Position numbers and translations under genes: made by a program | From: Pseudomonadota bacterium | GTDB lineage: Bacteria > Pseudomonadota > Gammaproteobacteria > Burkholderiales > Methylophilaceae | Assembly (NCBI GenBank): GCA_020053735.1 | Contig: JAGVMP010000011.1 | Coordinates: 186,001-250,000 of the forward strand | Length of the DNA stretch: 64,000 nucleotides | Reading direction: 5' to 3' | Notes under the pieces: generated by a model | What the model was told of the DNA's origin: nothing | What the model saw: only the letters and a program-made list of their open reading frames with translations | Database searches by the model: none | Shown here: piece by piece, positions 17,864 through 24,983 of the stretch | How positions within the stretch are numbered: the first letter of the stretch is position 1 | Layout: the number at the start of each line of letters is the position of its first letter

Positions 17864-19192
17864 GTGCTCGATATTCGCTGGAAAGCTGGCTTGTTACTTT
17901 GCGCGCTAAGCGTGATTTGTGCTTTTTTATGGCTGATTATTAGCGCAAAAGTGGCACTCATTGCTTTTACGCTTGGCCTACTCATTTACCTTATCAGCCA
18001 TATCGCTTGGCTGCATCAGCTACATGTTTGGTTTAAAAATCCGGTGGTGGCAGAAATCCCTGAAGGTGCCGGGGTGTGGGAGGATGTCTTTACCGCACTG
18101 CTGAAATATGCGCGCGATAATATTAACAACCAAACTCAGCTCAGCTCGGCCCTAGAGCGCTTTACCCTCACCGCCAATGCTATCCCAGACGGCTTGGTAA
18201 TATTGGGTGCCAGCAATGAGATTGAGTGGTGCACGCCACATGCAGAAAACCAGCTTGGTTTAAATTTTAGCACCGATAAAAATTTACCCATTGTCAATTT
18301 GGTGCGTGACAGCCATTTTATCGCCTACCTTTACAACGCCGATTATGGTGAGCCGTTTAAGCTTAAATCTTGGCAAAATCCAGAAATCGTTTTCGAAATT
18401 CAACTGATTACGTTTGGTGCCAATCAAAAACTATTGATTTGCCGCGATACTACACAACTAGAAAAAGTAGAAATCATGCGCCGTGATTTTATTGCCAACG
18501 TATCTCACGAGCTGCGTACGCCACTTACTGTGGTGGGCGGATTTTTAGAAACGTTGGGCGACATGCAAGGCGCAGTGCCAGATGCCATCAAAAGTTATTT
18601 TGGCATGATGCAAGAGCAAACCAACCGCATGCGCCGCATTATTGAGGACTTACTGACGCTATCAAAAATTGAAAGCAATATAGAAGAGCCTGAAAACACT
18701 GAAATCGACATGCCAAGCTTGCTCAAGCAAATTCAAAAAGATGCGCTCGGCTTAAGCCACAGCTTGTATAAAACAAAGCATGCGATTGAGTTAGAGGTAG
18801 ACCAAACGCTGACGATTACTGGGGCACAAAGCGAGTTGCAAAGTGCACTGAGTAACCTGGTGAGTAACGCAGTGCGCTACACGCCTAAAGGTGGAAAAAT
18901 TGCTATCAGCTGGCATAGGCAAAATGGGCAAGCCGTATTTGCGGTGCGCGACACTGGTATCGGCATCGAGCCGCAGCATATTGAACGACTCACCGAGCGC
19001 TTTTATCGCGTCGACCGTGGCCGTAGCCGTGAAACTGGCGGCACTGGTTTGGGACTTTCTATCGTCAAACACATTCTCATTCGCCACCAAGCCAAGCTAG
19101 AAATCAGCAGCGAAATTGGCGTGGGCAGTACGTTTAGCGTACTGTTTCCAAAATCTAGAATTGTGCTAGCGCCTCAGTTAAAACAGGCATGA
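17864..19192 (+). CDS. phoR: Phosphate regulon sensor histidine kinase PhoR
   Basis: A 442-residue kinase. Two N-terminal hydrophobic segments (LLLCALSVICAFLWLIIS and LIAFTLGLLIYLISHI) are followed by a PAS-like region (about 110-205), the HisKA domain with the phospho-accepting His in NVSHELRTPLTVVGG, and a HATPase domain (NLVSNAVRYTPKGG, VRDTGIGIEPQHIERL, GGTGLGLSIVKH). It should phosphorylate PhoB when phosphate is scarce. The start is a GTG; no better in-frame ATG is near. The gene follows phoB, as in most proteobacteria. Confidence 0.94.
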   Translation: MLDIRWKAGLLLCALSVICAFLWLIISAKVALIAFTLGLLIYLISHIAWLHQLHVWFKNPVVAEIPEGAGVWEDVFTALLKYARDNINNQTQLSSALERFTLTANAIPDGLVILGASNEIEWCTPHAENQLGLNFSTDKNLPIVNLVRDSHFIAYLYNADYGEPFKLKSWQNPEIVFEIQLITFGANQKLLICRDTTQLEKVEIMRRDFIANVSHELRTPLTVVGGFLETLGDMQGAVPDAIKSYFGMMQEQTNRMRRIIEDLLTLSKIESNIEEPENTEIDMPSLLKQIQKDALGLSHSLYKTKHAIELEVDQTLTITGAQSELQSALSNLVSNAVRYTPKGGKIAISWHRQNGQAVFAVRDTGIGIEPQHIERLTERFYRVDRGRSRETGGTGLGLSIVKHILIRHQAKLEISSEIGVGSTFSVLFPKSRIVLAPQLKQA

Positions 19193-19199
19193 CTCAAGC

Positions 19200-19958
19200 A
19201 TGACTTTAGATAAGATCAAATCCATTGCTCTGCGAACCGCATGGATATTGGTCTGCGGCCTTGCTTGTGCATGCTCGACGAATACGCCTATTGAAGGTAA
19301 ACCCATACCAGAGCGTGGCGATAGAAGCTCAGCCAACCAATTGGCAAAAAATGATTTCGACCGCATGGCCGATGTGGAACTGGAAGAAAACTCACAGAGC
19401 CTACAAATATTAATGACCAAGCTTTATAAACGCAACCCGCGTGAATTGGCCAAAAGCACATCTGACCCTGCCGAAAAAATGGTAGCTTGGGTGTTTGACG
19501 GCGAACTGCAGCACCATTGGAAATTTAAAGAAATCGACAACAAACAAGCTACTGACGCCATATTTCTAGCGTTCGATGCCAATTACCAAGGTGATCGCGT
19601 ATTGCCATTTATTGTCGGCATACAAACGATGCTACTAAAAGCGCATGGCAATAAAAAATCTTTTTACCTGACCGATAGCATCGACCCACAACGTATTTAC
19701 AATGTGGCGCGCAATATTGAAATTGCGGCGTGGAAACTCTCTACTGCGCGCGATGCGAATGGAAATTTGTATCTACTCAGTAACGAAATTTACTACAAAG
19801 ATTCAATCCATAAAGATCAAAATTTAAGCTTTGAACGTGAATTCGGCAAAATGATTGGTCGCACCGATTTATATGCGATTGCCTTGGCAGAGAAATCGCA
19901 ACGGCTAATTTCGCGCATTGCACAAAGTATTGCGACGATGGCATTTTTGCCGTTTTAA
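19200..19958 (+). CDS. Putative lipoprotein of unknown function
   Basis: A 252-residue protein whose N-terminus has a hydrophobic stretch (AWILVCGLACACSTN) with a lipobox-like Cys near residue 23 or 25, so it is probably an envelope lipoprotein. The rest is soluble and I do not recognise a domain. Noticeable segments are MADVELEENSQSLQILMTKL, VLPFIVGIQTMLLKAHG and LLSNEIYYKDSIHK. It starts 7 bp after phoR and likely shares the transcript, but no functional link to phosphate can be shown from sequence. Confidence 0.7.
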   Translation: MTLDKIKSIALRTAWILVCGLACACSTNTPIEGKPIPERGDRSSANQLAKNDFDRMADVELEENSQSLQILMTKLYKRNPRELAKSTSDPAEKMVAWVFDGELQHHWKFKEIDNKQATDAIFLAFDANYQGDRVLPFIVGIQTMLLKAHGNKKSFYLTDSIDPQRIYNVARNIEIAAWKLSTARDANGNLYLLSNEIYYKDSIHKDQNLSFEREFGKMIGRTDLYAIALAEKSQRLISRIAQSIATMAFLPF

Positions 19959-19987
19959 CGCACTTCAATTAATTAATTTTGGTTAAT

Positions 19988-20011
19988 AAAAAAGGGCCGA
20001 AGCCCTTTTTT
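19988..20011. terminator. Bidirectional Rho-independent terminator
   Basis: AAAAAAGGGC-CGAA-GCCCTTTTTT, a perfect 10-bp stem with a tetraloop and T-runs on both strands, lying between the convergent lipoprotein and OmpA-like genes. Confidence 0.92.
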
Positions 20012-20056
20012 ATTTTAAACTTTGATTTTGAAATCCAAGCGAATTTATTAAGTAAG

Positions 20057-20728
20057 TTACTGAGCCGACGCCGATGGAGCTGGTGCTGGCTCTGCCACAT
20101 AAATCTCAACACGACGATTTTTTGCTTTGTTTGCACTAGTATCATTAGCCACCAAGGGCTCACGCGAACCACGACCTTCAATCGCTACACGACTTGATGA
20201 TACGCTTCTAGAAGCCAAGTAATCACGCACACTGGCAGCACGATTTAGCGACAATGGATTATTCACCGCATCGCTACCAGTGCTATCGGTATGCCCAATG
20301 ACTGTGACATTGCTAGCAGGGTTGCTCACTAAACCTGTAGCAAATGTATCTAACACCGTTCTAAAGTTTGGTTGAATATCAGCGCGACCCACAGCAAAAG
20401 AAATATCACTTGGAATATCCAATTTCAAACGATTATCTGCAGTTTGCGTGACTTCAACTCCGGTCCCCGCAGTCGCCTCTTCCATTTGGCGTTTTTGCTC
20501 TTGTTGACGCTTCGTCCACACATTACCCGCCACAGCACCAACACCAGCACCTACTACCGCGCCAATGGCTGCGCCTTTGCCTTTACCTGCTACAGCACCC
20601 ACCACCGCGCCAGCACCAGCACCAATAGCAGCGCCTTTAGCTGTACCTTTTTGTGTCTCTGTCATATTGGCGCAACCGCCCAACACAAACGTAAGCAACA
20701 CAGAACTTAATATTATTTTATTACGCAT
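20057..20728 (-). CDS. OmpA-family lipoprotein with glycine-zipper segment
   Basis: A 223-residue protein. A lipoprotein signal (LLTFVLGGCANMTE, lipid Cys near residue 19) is followed by a glycine zipper (repeats of GAAIGAGAGAVVGAVAG type, about 32-68) and a C-terminal OmpA-like peptidoglycan-binding domain (VTVIGHTDSTGSD, LSLNRAASVRDYL, GRGSREPLVAN, NRRVEIYV). It resembles YiaD-type proteins that tether the outer membrane to the wall. A palindrome (TGATCG-GTTAA-CGATCA, 20779-20795) lies in its leader. Confidence 0.92.
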   Translation of the reverse strand: MRNKIILSSVLLTFVLGGCANMTETQKGTAKGAAIGAGAGAVVGAVAGKGKGAAIGAVVGAGVGAVAGNVWTKRQQEQKRQMEEATAGTGVEVTQTADNRLKLDIPSDISFAVGRADIQPNFRTVLDTFATGLVSNPASNVTVIGHTDSTGSDAVNNPLSLNRAASVRDYLASRSVSSSRVAIEGRGSREPLVANDTSANKAKNRRVEIYVAEPAPAPSASAQ

Positions 20729-20829
20729 ATAATTTACCTTTTTTTAATAGTACTATTTAGCCAAGAAACTTCACTACTTGATCGGTTAACGATCAGTGCT
20801 CTACGCGCGCTGACATGATGCAGATAAAT

Positions 20830-20964
20830 TTATTTCTTACTTTCTGCGGCATCTTCAATTTTTTCGCCACCTTTTTGAATATCTTTACCAGCGCCAGCAA
20901 ACGTGTTGCAGGCACTTAATGTCACTGCAAATGCCAAGATTAAAAATGTGCTGATTAATTTCAT
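20830..20964 (-). CDS. Entericidin-like small lipoprotein (44 residues)
   Basis: From ATG 20964 the product starts MKLISTFLILAFAVTLSACN and goes on TFAGAGKDIQKGGEKIED before ending AAESKK. The lipobox LSAC and the amphipathic GxGKDIQKGGEKIE tail are the hallmarks of the EcnA/EcnB entericidin family. Entericidins are small envelope lipoproteins linked to stress-induced lysis or membrane stabilisation. A partner gene was not found. It lies about 100 bp upstream of the OmpA-like lipoprotein on the same strand. Confidence 0.85.
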   Translation of the reverse strand: MKLISTFLILAFAVTLSACNTFAGAGKDIQKGGEKIEDAAESKK

Positions 20965-21113
20965 TTTGTTTTCCTTTTATTAAATCAAGATTATTAAATT
21001 AGGACGTATAAAAAATTATATGGTCGAATGGATGTAATCAATATCAGCTAACACTGAAACTACTGTCAGACGATTCTTACAAAGCAACCCTTTGTTTCAC
21101 TCATTAGTAAGTT

Positions 21114-21854
21114 TCACTGCTTAGTAAATATCACGACATGCTGCCAAGGCAAACTGGTTACGGTGTTATGCCACCTAAACGGCAATACCGTCAGCTCTTT
21201 AATCACTTGCGCCTGTGTCATCTTGTGGCTATTCTTTATCGGCACTTTGTCATCCTCTGCCCGATATTCCACCAGCACTAATTTTCCATTGGGCTTAAGC
21301 GCCGCCCAAATGCTTTGCGCCACCTCATAAGGAAATTCCAGCTCATGGTACACATCCACCATAATCGCCATATCTAGGCTATTCGCCGCCAACTTGATGT
21401 CACTTGGCTCAGATAACACAGGCTTAATATTGGTGTACTTTTTGGATATGCTGTTTAGCCTGCTTATCATCTCGGGTTGCACATCCACCGCATAGACAGT
21501 GCCTTTCATACCAACACCATCGGCTATGCGACGCGATAAATAGCCAGTGCCCGCACCAATGTCCGCCACCACCATGCCTTTTTTAAGGTTAAGTGCGCGC
21601 AATAAAATATCGGTGCGCTCTTCTTTTTCACGCGCTGCACGCTCTAACCATGCAGCACCTTGATAGCCCATAAGGGGCGCAATCTCGCGCCCCATATACA
21701 CCTTGCCAGTGCCATCGGCAGTGGGTGGATATTGCTGATAGATGGGTGGGGATTCTTGTTTTGTTACTTGCTTTACTTCAGCAAAAACATGGTGGAAAGA
21801 GAACGTGAAAATACAAAAACAGGCGAGTAAATAAAGTTTTTGTTTAATCATCAA
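21114..21854 (-). CDS. Exported class I SAM-dependent methyltransferase
   Basis: A 246-residue protein with an N-terminal signal-like segment (KLYLLACFCIFTFSFHHVFA). The Rossmann-type methyltransferase core follows: motif I VVADIGAGTGYLSRRIA, then GTVYAVDVQPEMISRL, and MAIMVDVYHELEFP for motif II. The same architecture is seen in a group of proteobacterial methyltransferases with predicted export, an odd location because SAM is cytoplasmic. The substrate is unknown. It stands alone beside the repeat cluster. Confidence 0.82.
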   Translation of the reverse strand: MMIKQKLYLLACFCIFTFSFHHVFAEVKQVTKQESPPIYQQYPPTADGTGKVYMGREIAPLMGYQGAAWLERAAREKEERTDILLRALNLKKGMVVADIGAGTGYLSRRIADGVGMKGTVYAVDVQPEMISRLNSISKKYTNIKPVLSEPSDIKLAANSLDMAIMVDVYHELEFPYEVAQSIWAALKPNGKLVLVEYRAEDDKVPIKNSHKMTQAQVIKELTVLPFRWHNTVTSLPWQHVVIFTKQ

Positions 21855-21935
21855 CTTGAAAGCCTAAAGAAGTGTTATTTTAAAAGGTAAAAATAAGAGC
21901 TTCAAATCAAACAAAAATTCACTTATACAAAATAA

Positions 21936-22085
21936 ATGCCCTACGAGGGAATATCCATGTGGCTTCCAGAGCATCTATTTTGGCGTGTGAATAATGCGCT
22001 TTAGCGCATATATTCCACGGACAAGACCCTTGCGGTCTTATTCGGTATCCAGTGGATTATGAAACAAGTCGGGGGGTGACCCGAC
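21936..22085. repeat. Structured intergenic repeat, copy A (contains a 39-bp hairpin-family unit)
   Basis: The element starts with a 39-bp unit (21936-21974: ATGCCCTACGAGGGAAT to GGCTTCCAGAGCAT). It continues with a hairpin GAATAATGCGC-TTTA-GCGCATATATTC (21989-22015), a second hairpin AAGACC-CTTGC-GGTCTT (22023-22039) and a third GTCGGG-GGGTGA-CCCGAC (22068-22085). The first two recur with compensatory changes at 52839-52888. It has no coding capacity. Confidence 0.65.
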
Positions 22086-22190
22086 AGCTAGTTACTTTTT
22101 TTAACTGCCTGAAAAGAAAGTAACCCAAGACAACGAAGTTGCAGTGCAGACTAGTCTTTAGGTTGTGTCATAACTAAAACGGCACCCGCC

Positions 22191-22280
22191 GTCATTCTGA
22201 GTGAAACGAAGAATCCAGTTTTTTAAACTAATTCTAACTACTGGATTCTTCGGCTAGATAAACCCTAGCCTCAGAATGAC
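22191..22280. repeat. Inverted-repeat pair of the GTCATTCTGAG...GAATCCAG type
   Basis: GTCATTCTGAG (22191-22201) and CGAAGAATCCAG (22207-22218) are mirrored by CTGGATTCTTCG (22241-22252) and CTCAGAATGAC (22270-22280). The repeat is nested inside the MITE-like element. Confidence 0.7.
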
Positions 22281-22335
22281 TGGGTTTGTGAAATTGATGA
22301 TTTTAAATATCCAGCTAAGCATCCAACTTGCCTGG

Positions 22336-22355
22336 ATTCCCGCCTTCGCGGGAAT
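22336..22355. repeat. dRS3-like 20-bp palindrome
   Basis: ATTCCCGC-CTTC-GCGGGAAT fits the ATTCCC-N8-GGGAAT pattern of Neisseria dRS3 repeats, which occur widely in betaproteobacteria and in Neisseria act as targets for filamentous phage insertion. Only one copy is seen here. Confidence 0.7.
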
Positions 22356-22693
22356 GACGGCGTAGGGATATAAAAGGCTTATAAAAAAATCTGCAACAGC
22401 GGCATTCGTATGGTGTTGACTTTACTCCCCTTTGCCGCGCCTTCGGCTTGAGCAGCAGATGCAAGGTGACGAGGACTGTTTGAGTGCTGAAAGCACCAGT
22501 TCCGCAGCCGCTCAGATGCGGCGCTAAGACCGAAGGGAGCCAGTATTTGGCTTCCCCGATTTGCTAAGCCACTAAAGTGGCAAGCAAATTGTGACGGCAG
22601 CGGGGTAGCCTTTTCTTTGGTTTCTTTCTTTTGGCTAAGCAAAAGAAAGAAACTCGCTAGTCGCGCGAGAGCGACTTCTTGGACACCCTATTG

Positions 22694-22975
22694 TTATGTA
22701 GTCAACTTAACAATAGATAACTCCCACTTTTCATCAAAAAAGACCTGTGGTATTTCAGTTGGGTACTTAAGTTTAAAATCTTTCATACCTTCTTTCACGG
22801 CCTCCAACCTTGAGGAGTTTCGGTTTAATTTAGAATCGCCTCTCTGACTAATGGCAAATTCATGAACAGAATCAGATTCATCACAATTAACCAAAAACAA
22901 AAAGCCCCCAGACCGTTTAACCGTGGAAACTATTAGCTTTTTTTGGCAAAAAATACAGTTTTTCATATATTTCAT
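22694..22975 (-). CDS. Small hypothetical protein with a CxxC motif
   Basis: A 93-residue protein starting MKYMKNCIFCQKKLIV. A GGAG box five bases before ATG 22975 supports it as a real gene. The Cys-x-x-Cys near the N-terminus and a third Cys (LVNCDESDS) hint at a small zinc- or redox-site, but no family is recognised. It lies between the repeat cluster and the left end of the mobile element. Its base composition is AT-richer than the backbone. Confidence 0.6.
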   Translation of the reverse strand: MKYMKNCIFCQKKLIVSTVKRSGGFLFLVNCDESDSVHEFAISQRGDSKLNRNSSRLEAVKEGMKDFKLKYPTEIPQVFFDEKWELSIVKLTT

Positions 22976-23062
22976 AGCAACTCCTTAAAATGTACTATCA
23001 ACAAATTGATAGTTATTTCACCTTACTTGAAAAACTTGCATTACCAATTTTTTAAACAATAA

Positions 23063-23079
23063 AAAAGCCAGCTTATTTA
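23063..23079. other. Left half of a split terminator plus target-site duplication
   Basis: AAAAGCCAGC (23063-23072) followed by TTATTTA (23073-23079). TTATTTA recurs at 31340-31346 followed by GCTGGCTTTT (31347-31356). The joined site AAAAGCCAGC-TTATTTA-GCTGGCTTTT is a perfect 10-bp-stem terminator, so the element's target was the hairpin loop. The direct repeat can be read as 7, 9 or 11 bp because flank and end bases coincide. Confidence 0.85.
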
Positions 23080-23104
23080 GCAAGCCGTTCAGTAAAGGTG
23101 TTGA
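23080..23104 (+). repeat. Left terminal inverted repeat
   Basis: 25 bp, GCAAGCCGTTCAG then TAAAGGTGTTGA, an exact reverse complement of 31315-31339. Its inner edge overlaps the -35 box of the transposase promoter. Confidence 0.92.
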
Positions 23105-23128
23105 TAAATTAAAGGATAGGAGTATAAT
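23101..23128 (+). promoter_or_regulatory. Promoter for the transposase gene, overlapping the inverted repeat
   Basis: TTGATA (23101-23106), a 16-bp spacer and a perfect TATAAT (23123-23128). The -35 box shares its first four bases with the end of the inverted repeat, so a transposase bound at the end could repress its own gene. This is a common arrangement in insertion sequences; here it is inferred. Confidence 0.6.
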
Positions 23129-23161
23129 AACTTCTGTCCTTTTCTTATATGAATCAATACT

Positions 23162-24928
23162 TTGACTAATAACAGCCCTGATTTAAGCACCGATTTATTA
23201 TTACATAAAACTTATAGAATTCCACCTGAATTTAATGGTGTTCAAGTCAATTTCTGTAAAAATCCTGAATGTGAGAATTTTGGCATTCCATCTACTCAAG
23301 AGAAGAATAAGAAAAAAGGTGTTAAAGATACATATAAGCTAAAAGGTTCTTATAAAGATAAACCTATTCTTCATTGTTTATCATGTGATGAATATATACC
23401 AGTAAAAAGCAATCAAGGTGTATTTGAAGAAACACAAAGAATGGTTGATGGTAATACTTCAACTATTGAATGTTGTCCTGATAATGAATGTTCTAATCAT
23501 CATGTATCAATCACTACTCCAAAAGCTTATCAGTCATTTGGTAAAACAAAATCAGGTTCAAATAGGTATCGTTGTAAAGCCTGTATGAAAACATTTGCAG
23601 TAGGTTCTGTATCTACTCGCTATCAAAAACAACCTGAAATAACAAAACAAGTCTTTAAACTATTAATGAATAAATCCCCATTCCGTAGGATTTGTGAAGT
23701 GGTAGATATTCACCCTGAAACTCTTTATCACCGTATTGATTTCTTAGCAGAGCAATGTAATTCATTTATGGCTCACCATGAAGCCAAGTTAAAAACATTA
23801 AATATTGATAGGTTATATCTAGCAGTTGATAGGCAAGATTATTCAATTAACTGGACACAAAGAAAAGACAAAAGAAATAATAAATTTCAAGGTGTAGCTA
23901 CTGCTGATAATGAAACTCGTTATGTATTTGGTCATCATTTGAATTTTGATGAAGCATTAAATAGTGATGAAGTTGAAAATGAAACTGCTAGTCTTAATGA
24001 CTTATCTAAACCATTACCATATAGACGACATGCAAGAGCTTGGCTTAAAAATGATTATGAAAGAGCTATGGTTAAAGCTTCTCATAGAAATGGTAGTGCT
24101 ACCCTTAAAGATGATATTAACCACACTTATACAGTGCAAGAAAGCCGTGATGATATAGAGAAGCAAGAAGTATTAACCAGTGATTTAAAATTGCCTAAAG
24201 ATGGTATGCAGATTCATAGTGAATACACTTTATATGCTCATTTCAATTACATTAAAAATCTATTAGGTAATGTTGGAAAAATCCGTTTCTTCTTAGACCA
24301 GGATAGTGGTATGAGAGCAGCATGTTTATCTGCATTTAAAGACGAGATCAAAAATAGAACTTGTGATGCTTTTTATGTGAGTATCAGTAAAGATTTAACC
24401 GTTGATGAAAAAAGAAAATGTAAAAATAAAAGCAAAAAAGTGTTTGATAAGTTTAGGGCTTCAAATCCTGATTTAGAACCAAATGACATTAAACTTCTTA
24501 TGATTAAAGAAGAGTTAAAAAGAATGCAGGAAATTGGTAAATGGAAAGATAAATGGTTATTCCATCCATTACCTGATATGGCTGAACCTGAAAAAATGGT
24601 GTGTTATTTAACTGATTTCAAAGATTATGATGATACACATTTGGCATGGCTCTATAACAAAGCAAGTTTGCATGGGGTAGATACCTATTTTATGCAGGCT
24701 AGAAGAAGAATATCTATATTAGAAAGACCTTTGCATTCAGCTTCATCAAGTGGTCGCGTATGGAACGGTTATGGTGCTTACAACCCATCTACAGTGATTA
24801 AGTTATTAGCTATATTTAGAGCATTTACTAATTTCGTATTAGTTGGTAAAGATAAGAAAACACCAGCCATGAGATTAGGGTTAGCTGATAGACCTTATAG
24901 CTATGATGAAGTGATTGAATTTGTGTAA
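23162..24928 (+). CDS. Large zinc-ribbon DDE-type transposase
   Basis: A 588-residue protein. The N-terminus has two four-Cys zinc ribbons of similar plan (C32/C37 with C72/C75, and C105/C110 with C138/C141); the second has the transposase-like SGSNRYRCKACMKTFAVG. A helix-turn-helix region follows (KSPFRRICEVVDIHPETLYHR). Candidate catalytic acids are D223 (LAVDRQDYS), D379 (FFLDQDSGMRAA) and E521 (ISILERPLHS). The C-terminus (LVGKDKKTPAMRLGLADRPYS) is of a type seen in IS-encoded transposases. The start is a TTG at 23162; a stop lies 12 bp upstream and there is no nearby ATG. It sits just inside the left inverted repeat and is far longer than an IS1 transposase. The family assignment is uncertain. 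Confidence 0.75.
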   Translation: MTNNSPDLSTDLLLHKTYRIPPEFNGVQVNFCKNPECENFGIPSTQEKNKKKGVKDTYKLKGSYKDKPILHCLSCDEYIPVKSNQGVFEETQRMVDGNTSTIECCPDNECSNHHVSITTPKAYQSFGKTKSGSNRYRCKACMKTFAVGSVSTRYQKQPEITKQVFKLLMNKSPFRRICEVVDIHPETLYHRIDFLAEQCNSFMAHHEAKLKTLNIDRLYLAVDRQDYSINWTQRKDKRNNKFQGVATADNETRYVFGHHLNFDEALNSDEVENETASLNDLSKPLPYRRHARAWLKNDYERAMVKASHRNGSATLKDDINHTYTVQESRDDIEKQEVLTSDLKLPKDGMQIHSEYTLYAHFNYIKNLLGNVGKIRFFLDQDSGMRAACLSAFKDEIKNRTCDAFYVSISKDLTVDEKRKCKNKSKKVFDKFRASNPDLEPNDIKLLMIKEELKRMQEIGKWKDKWLFHPLPDMAEPEKMVCYLTDFKDYDDTHLAWLYNKASLHGVDTYFMQARRRISILERPLHSASSSGRVWNGYGAYNPSTVIKLLAIFRAFTNFVLVGKDKKTPAMRLGLADRPYSYDEVIEFV

Positions 24929-24933
24929 TAAAA

Positions 24934-24965
24934 AAGAGCTTATCAAAATGAATTGGTAAGCTCTT
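24934..24965. terminator. Terminator between transposase and res
   Basis: AAGAGCTTA (24934-24942) pairs with TAAGCTCTT (24957-24965). Read on the minus strand the stem is followed by a T-run, so it serves the mod-res operon well and the transposase less well. Confidence 0.8.
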
Positions 24966-24983
24966 GTGTTGTGTGTCTTGTAG

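Larger units (their letters stand above)
22083..22680. repeat. About 600-bp MITE-like repeat with imperfect terminal inverted repeats
   Basis: The left end near 22088 (AGTTACTTTTTTTAACTGCC, then GAAAAGAAAGTAACCCAAGA) and the reverse complement of the right end near 22605-22660 (AGTTTCTTTCTTTTGC, then CCAAAAGAAAGAAACCAAAGA) match over about 45 bp with scattered mismatches. Between them lie other repeats and no credible gene; the one open frame (22379-22642) is low-complexity. It looks like a non-autonomous or decayed element. Together with 21936-22085 it fills the 840-bp gap between the methyltransferase and the 93-residue gene. Confidence 0.55.

Noticed and set aside
22336-22355. A Correia-type element or a CRISPR repeat at the dRS3-like palindrome
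   Set aside because: Only a single 20-bp palindrome is present, without the longer Correia ends and without regularly spaced repeats.
22379-22642. 87-residue open frame on the minus strand inside the repeat cluster
   Set aside because: It lies wholly in the MITE-like repeat, has low-complexity composition and no ribosome binding site; frames of this kind recur in such repeats without being genes.
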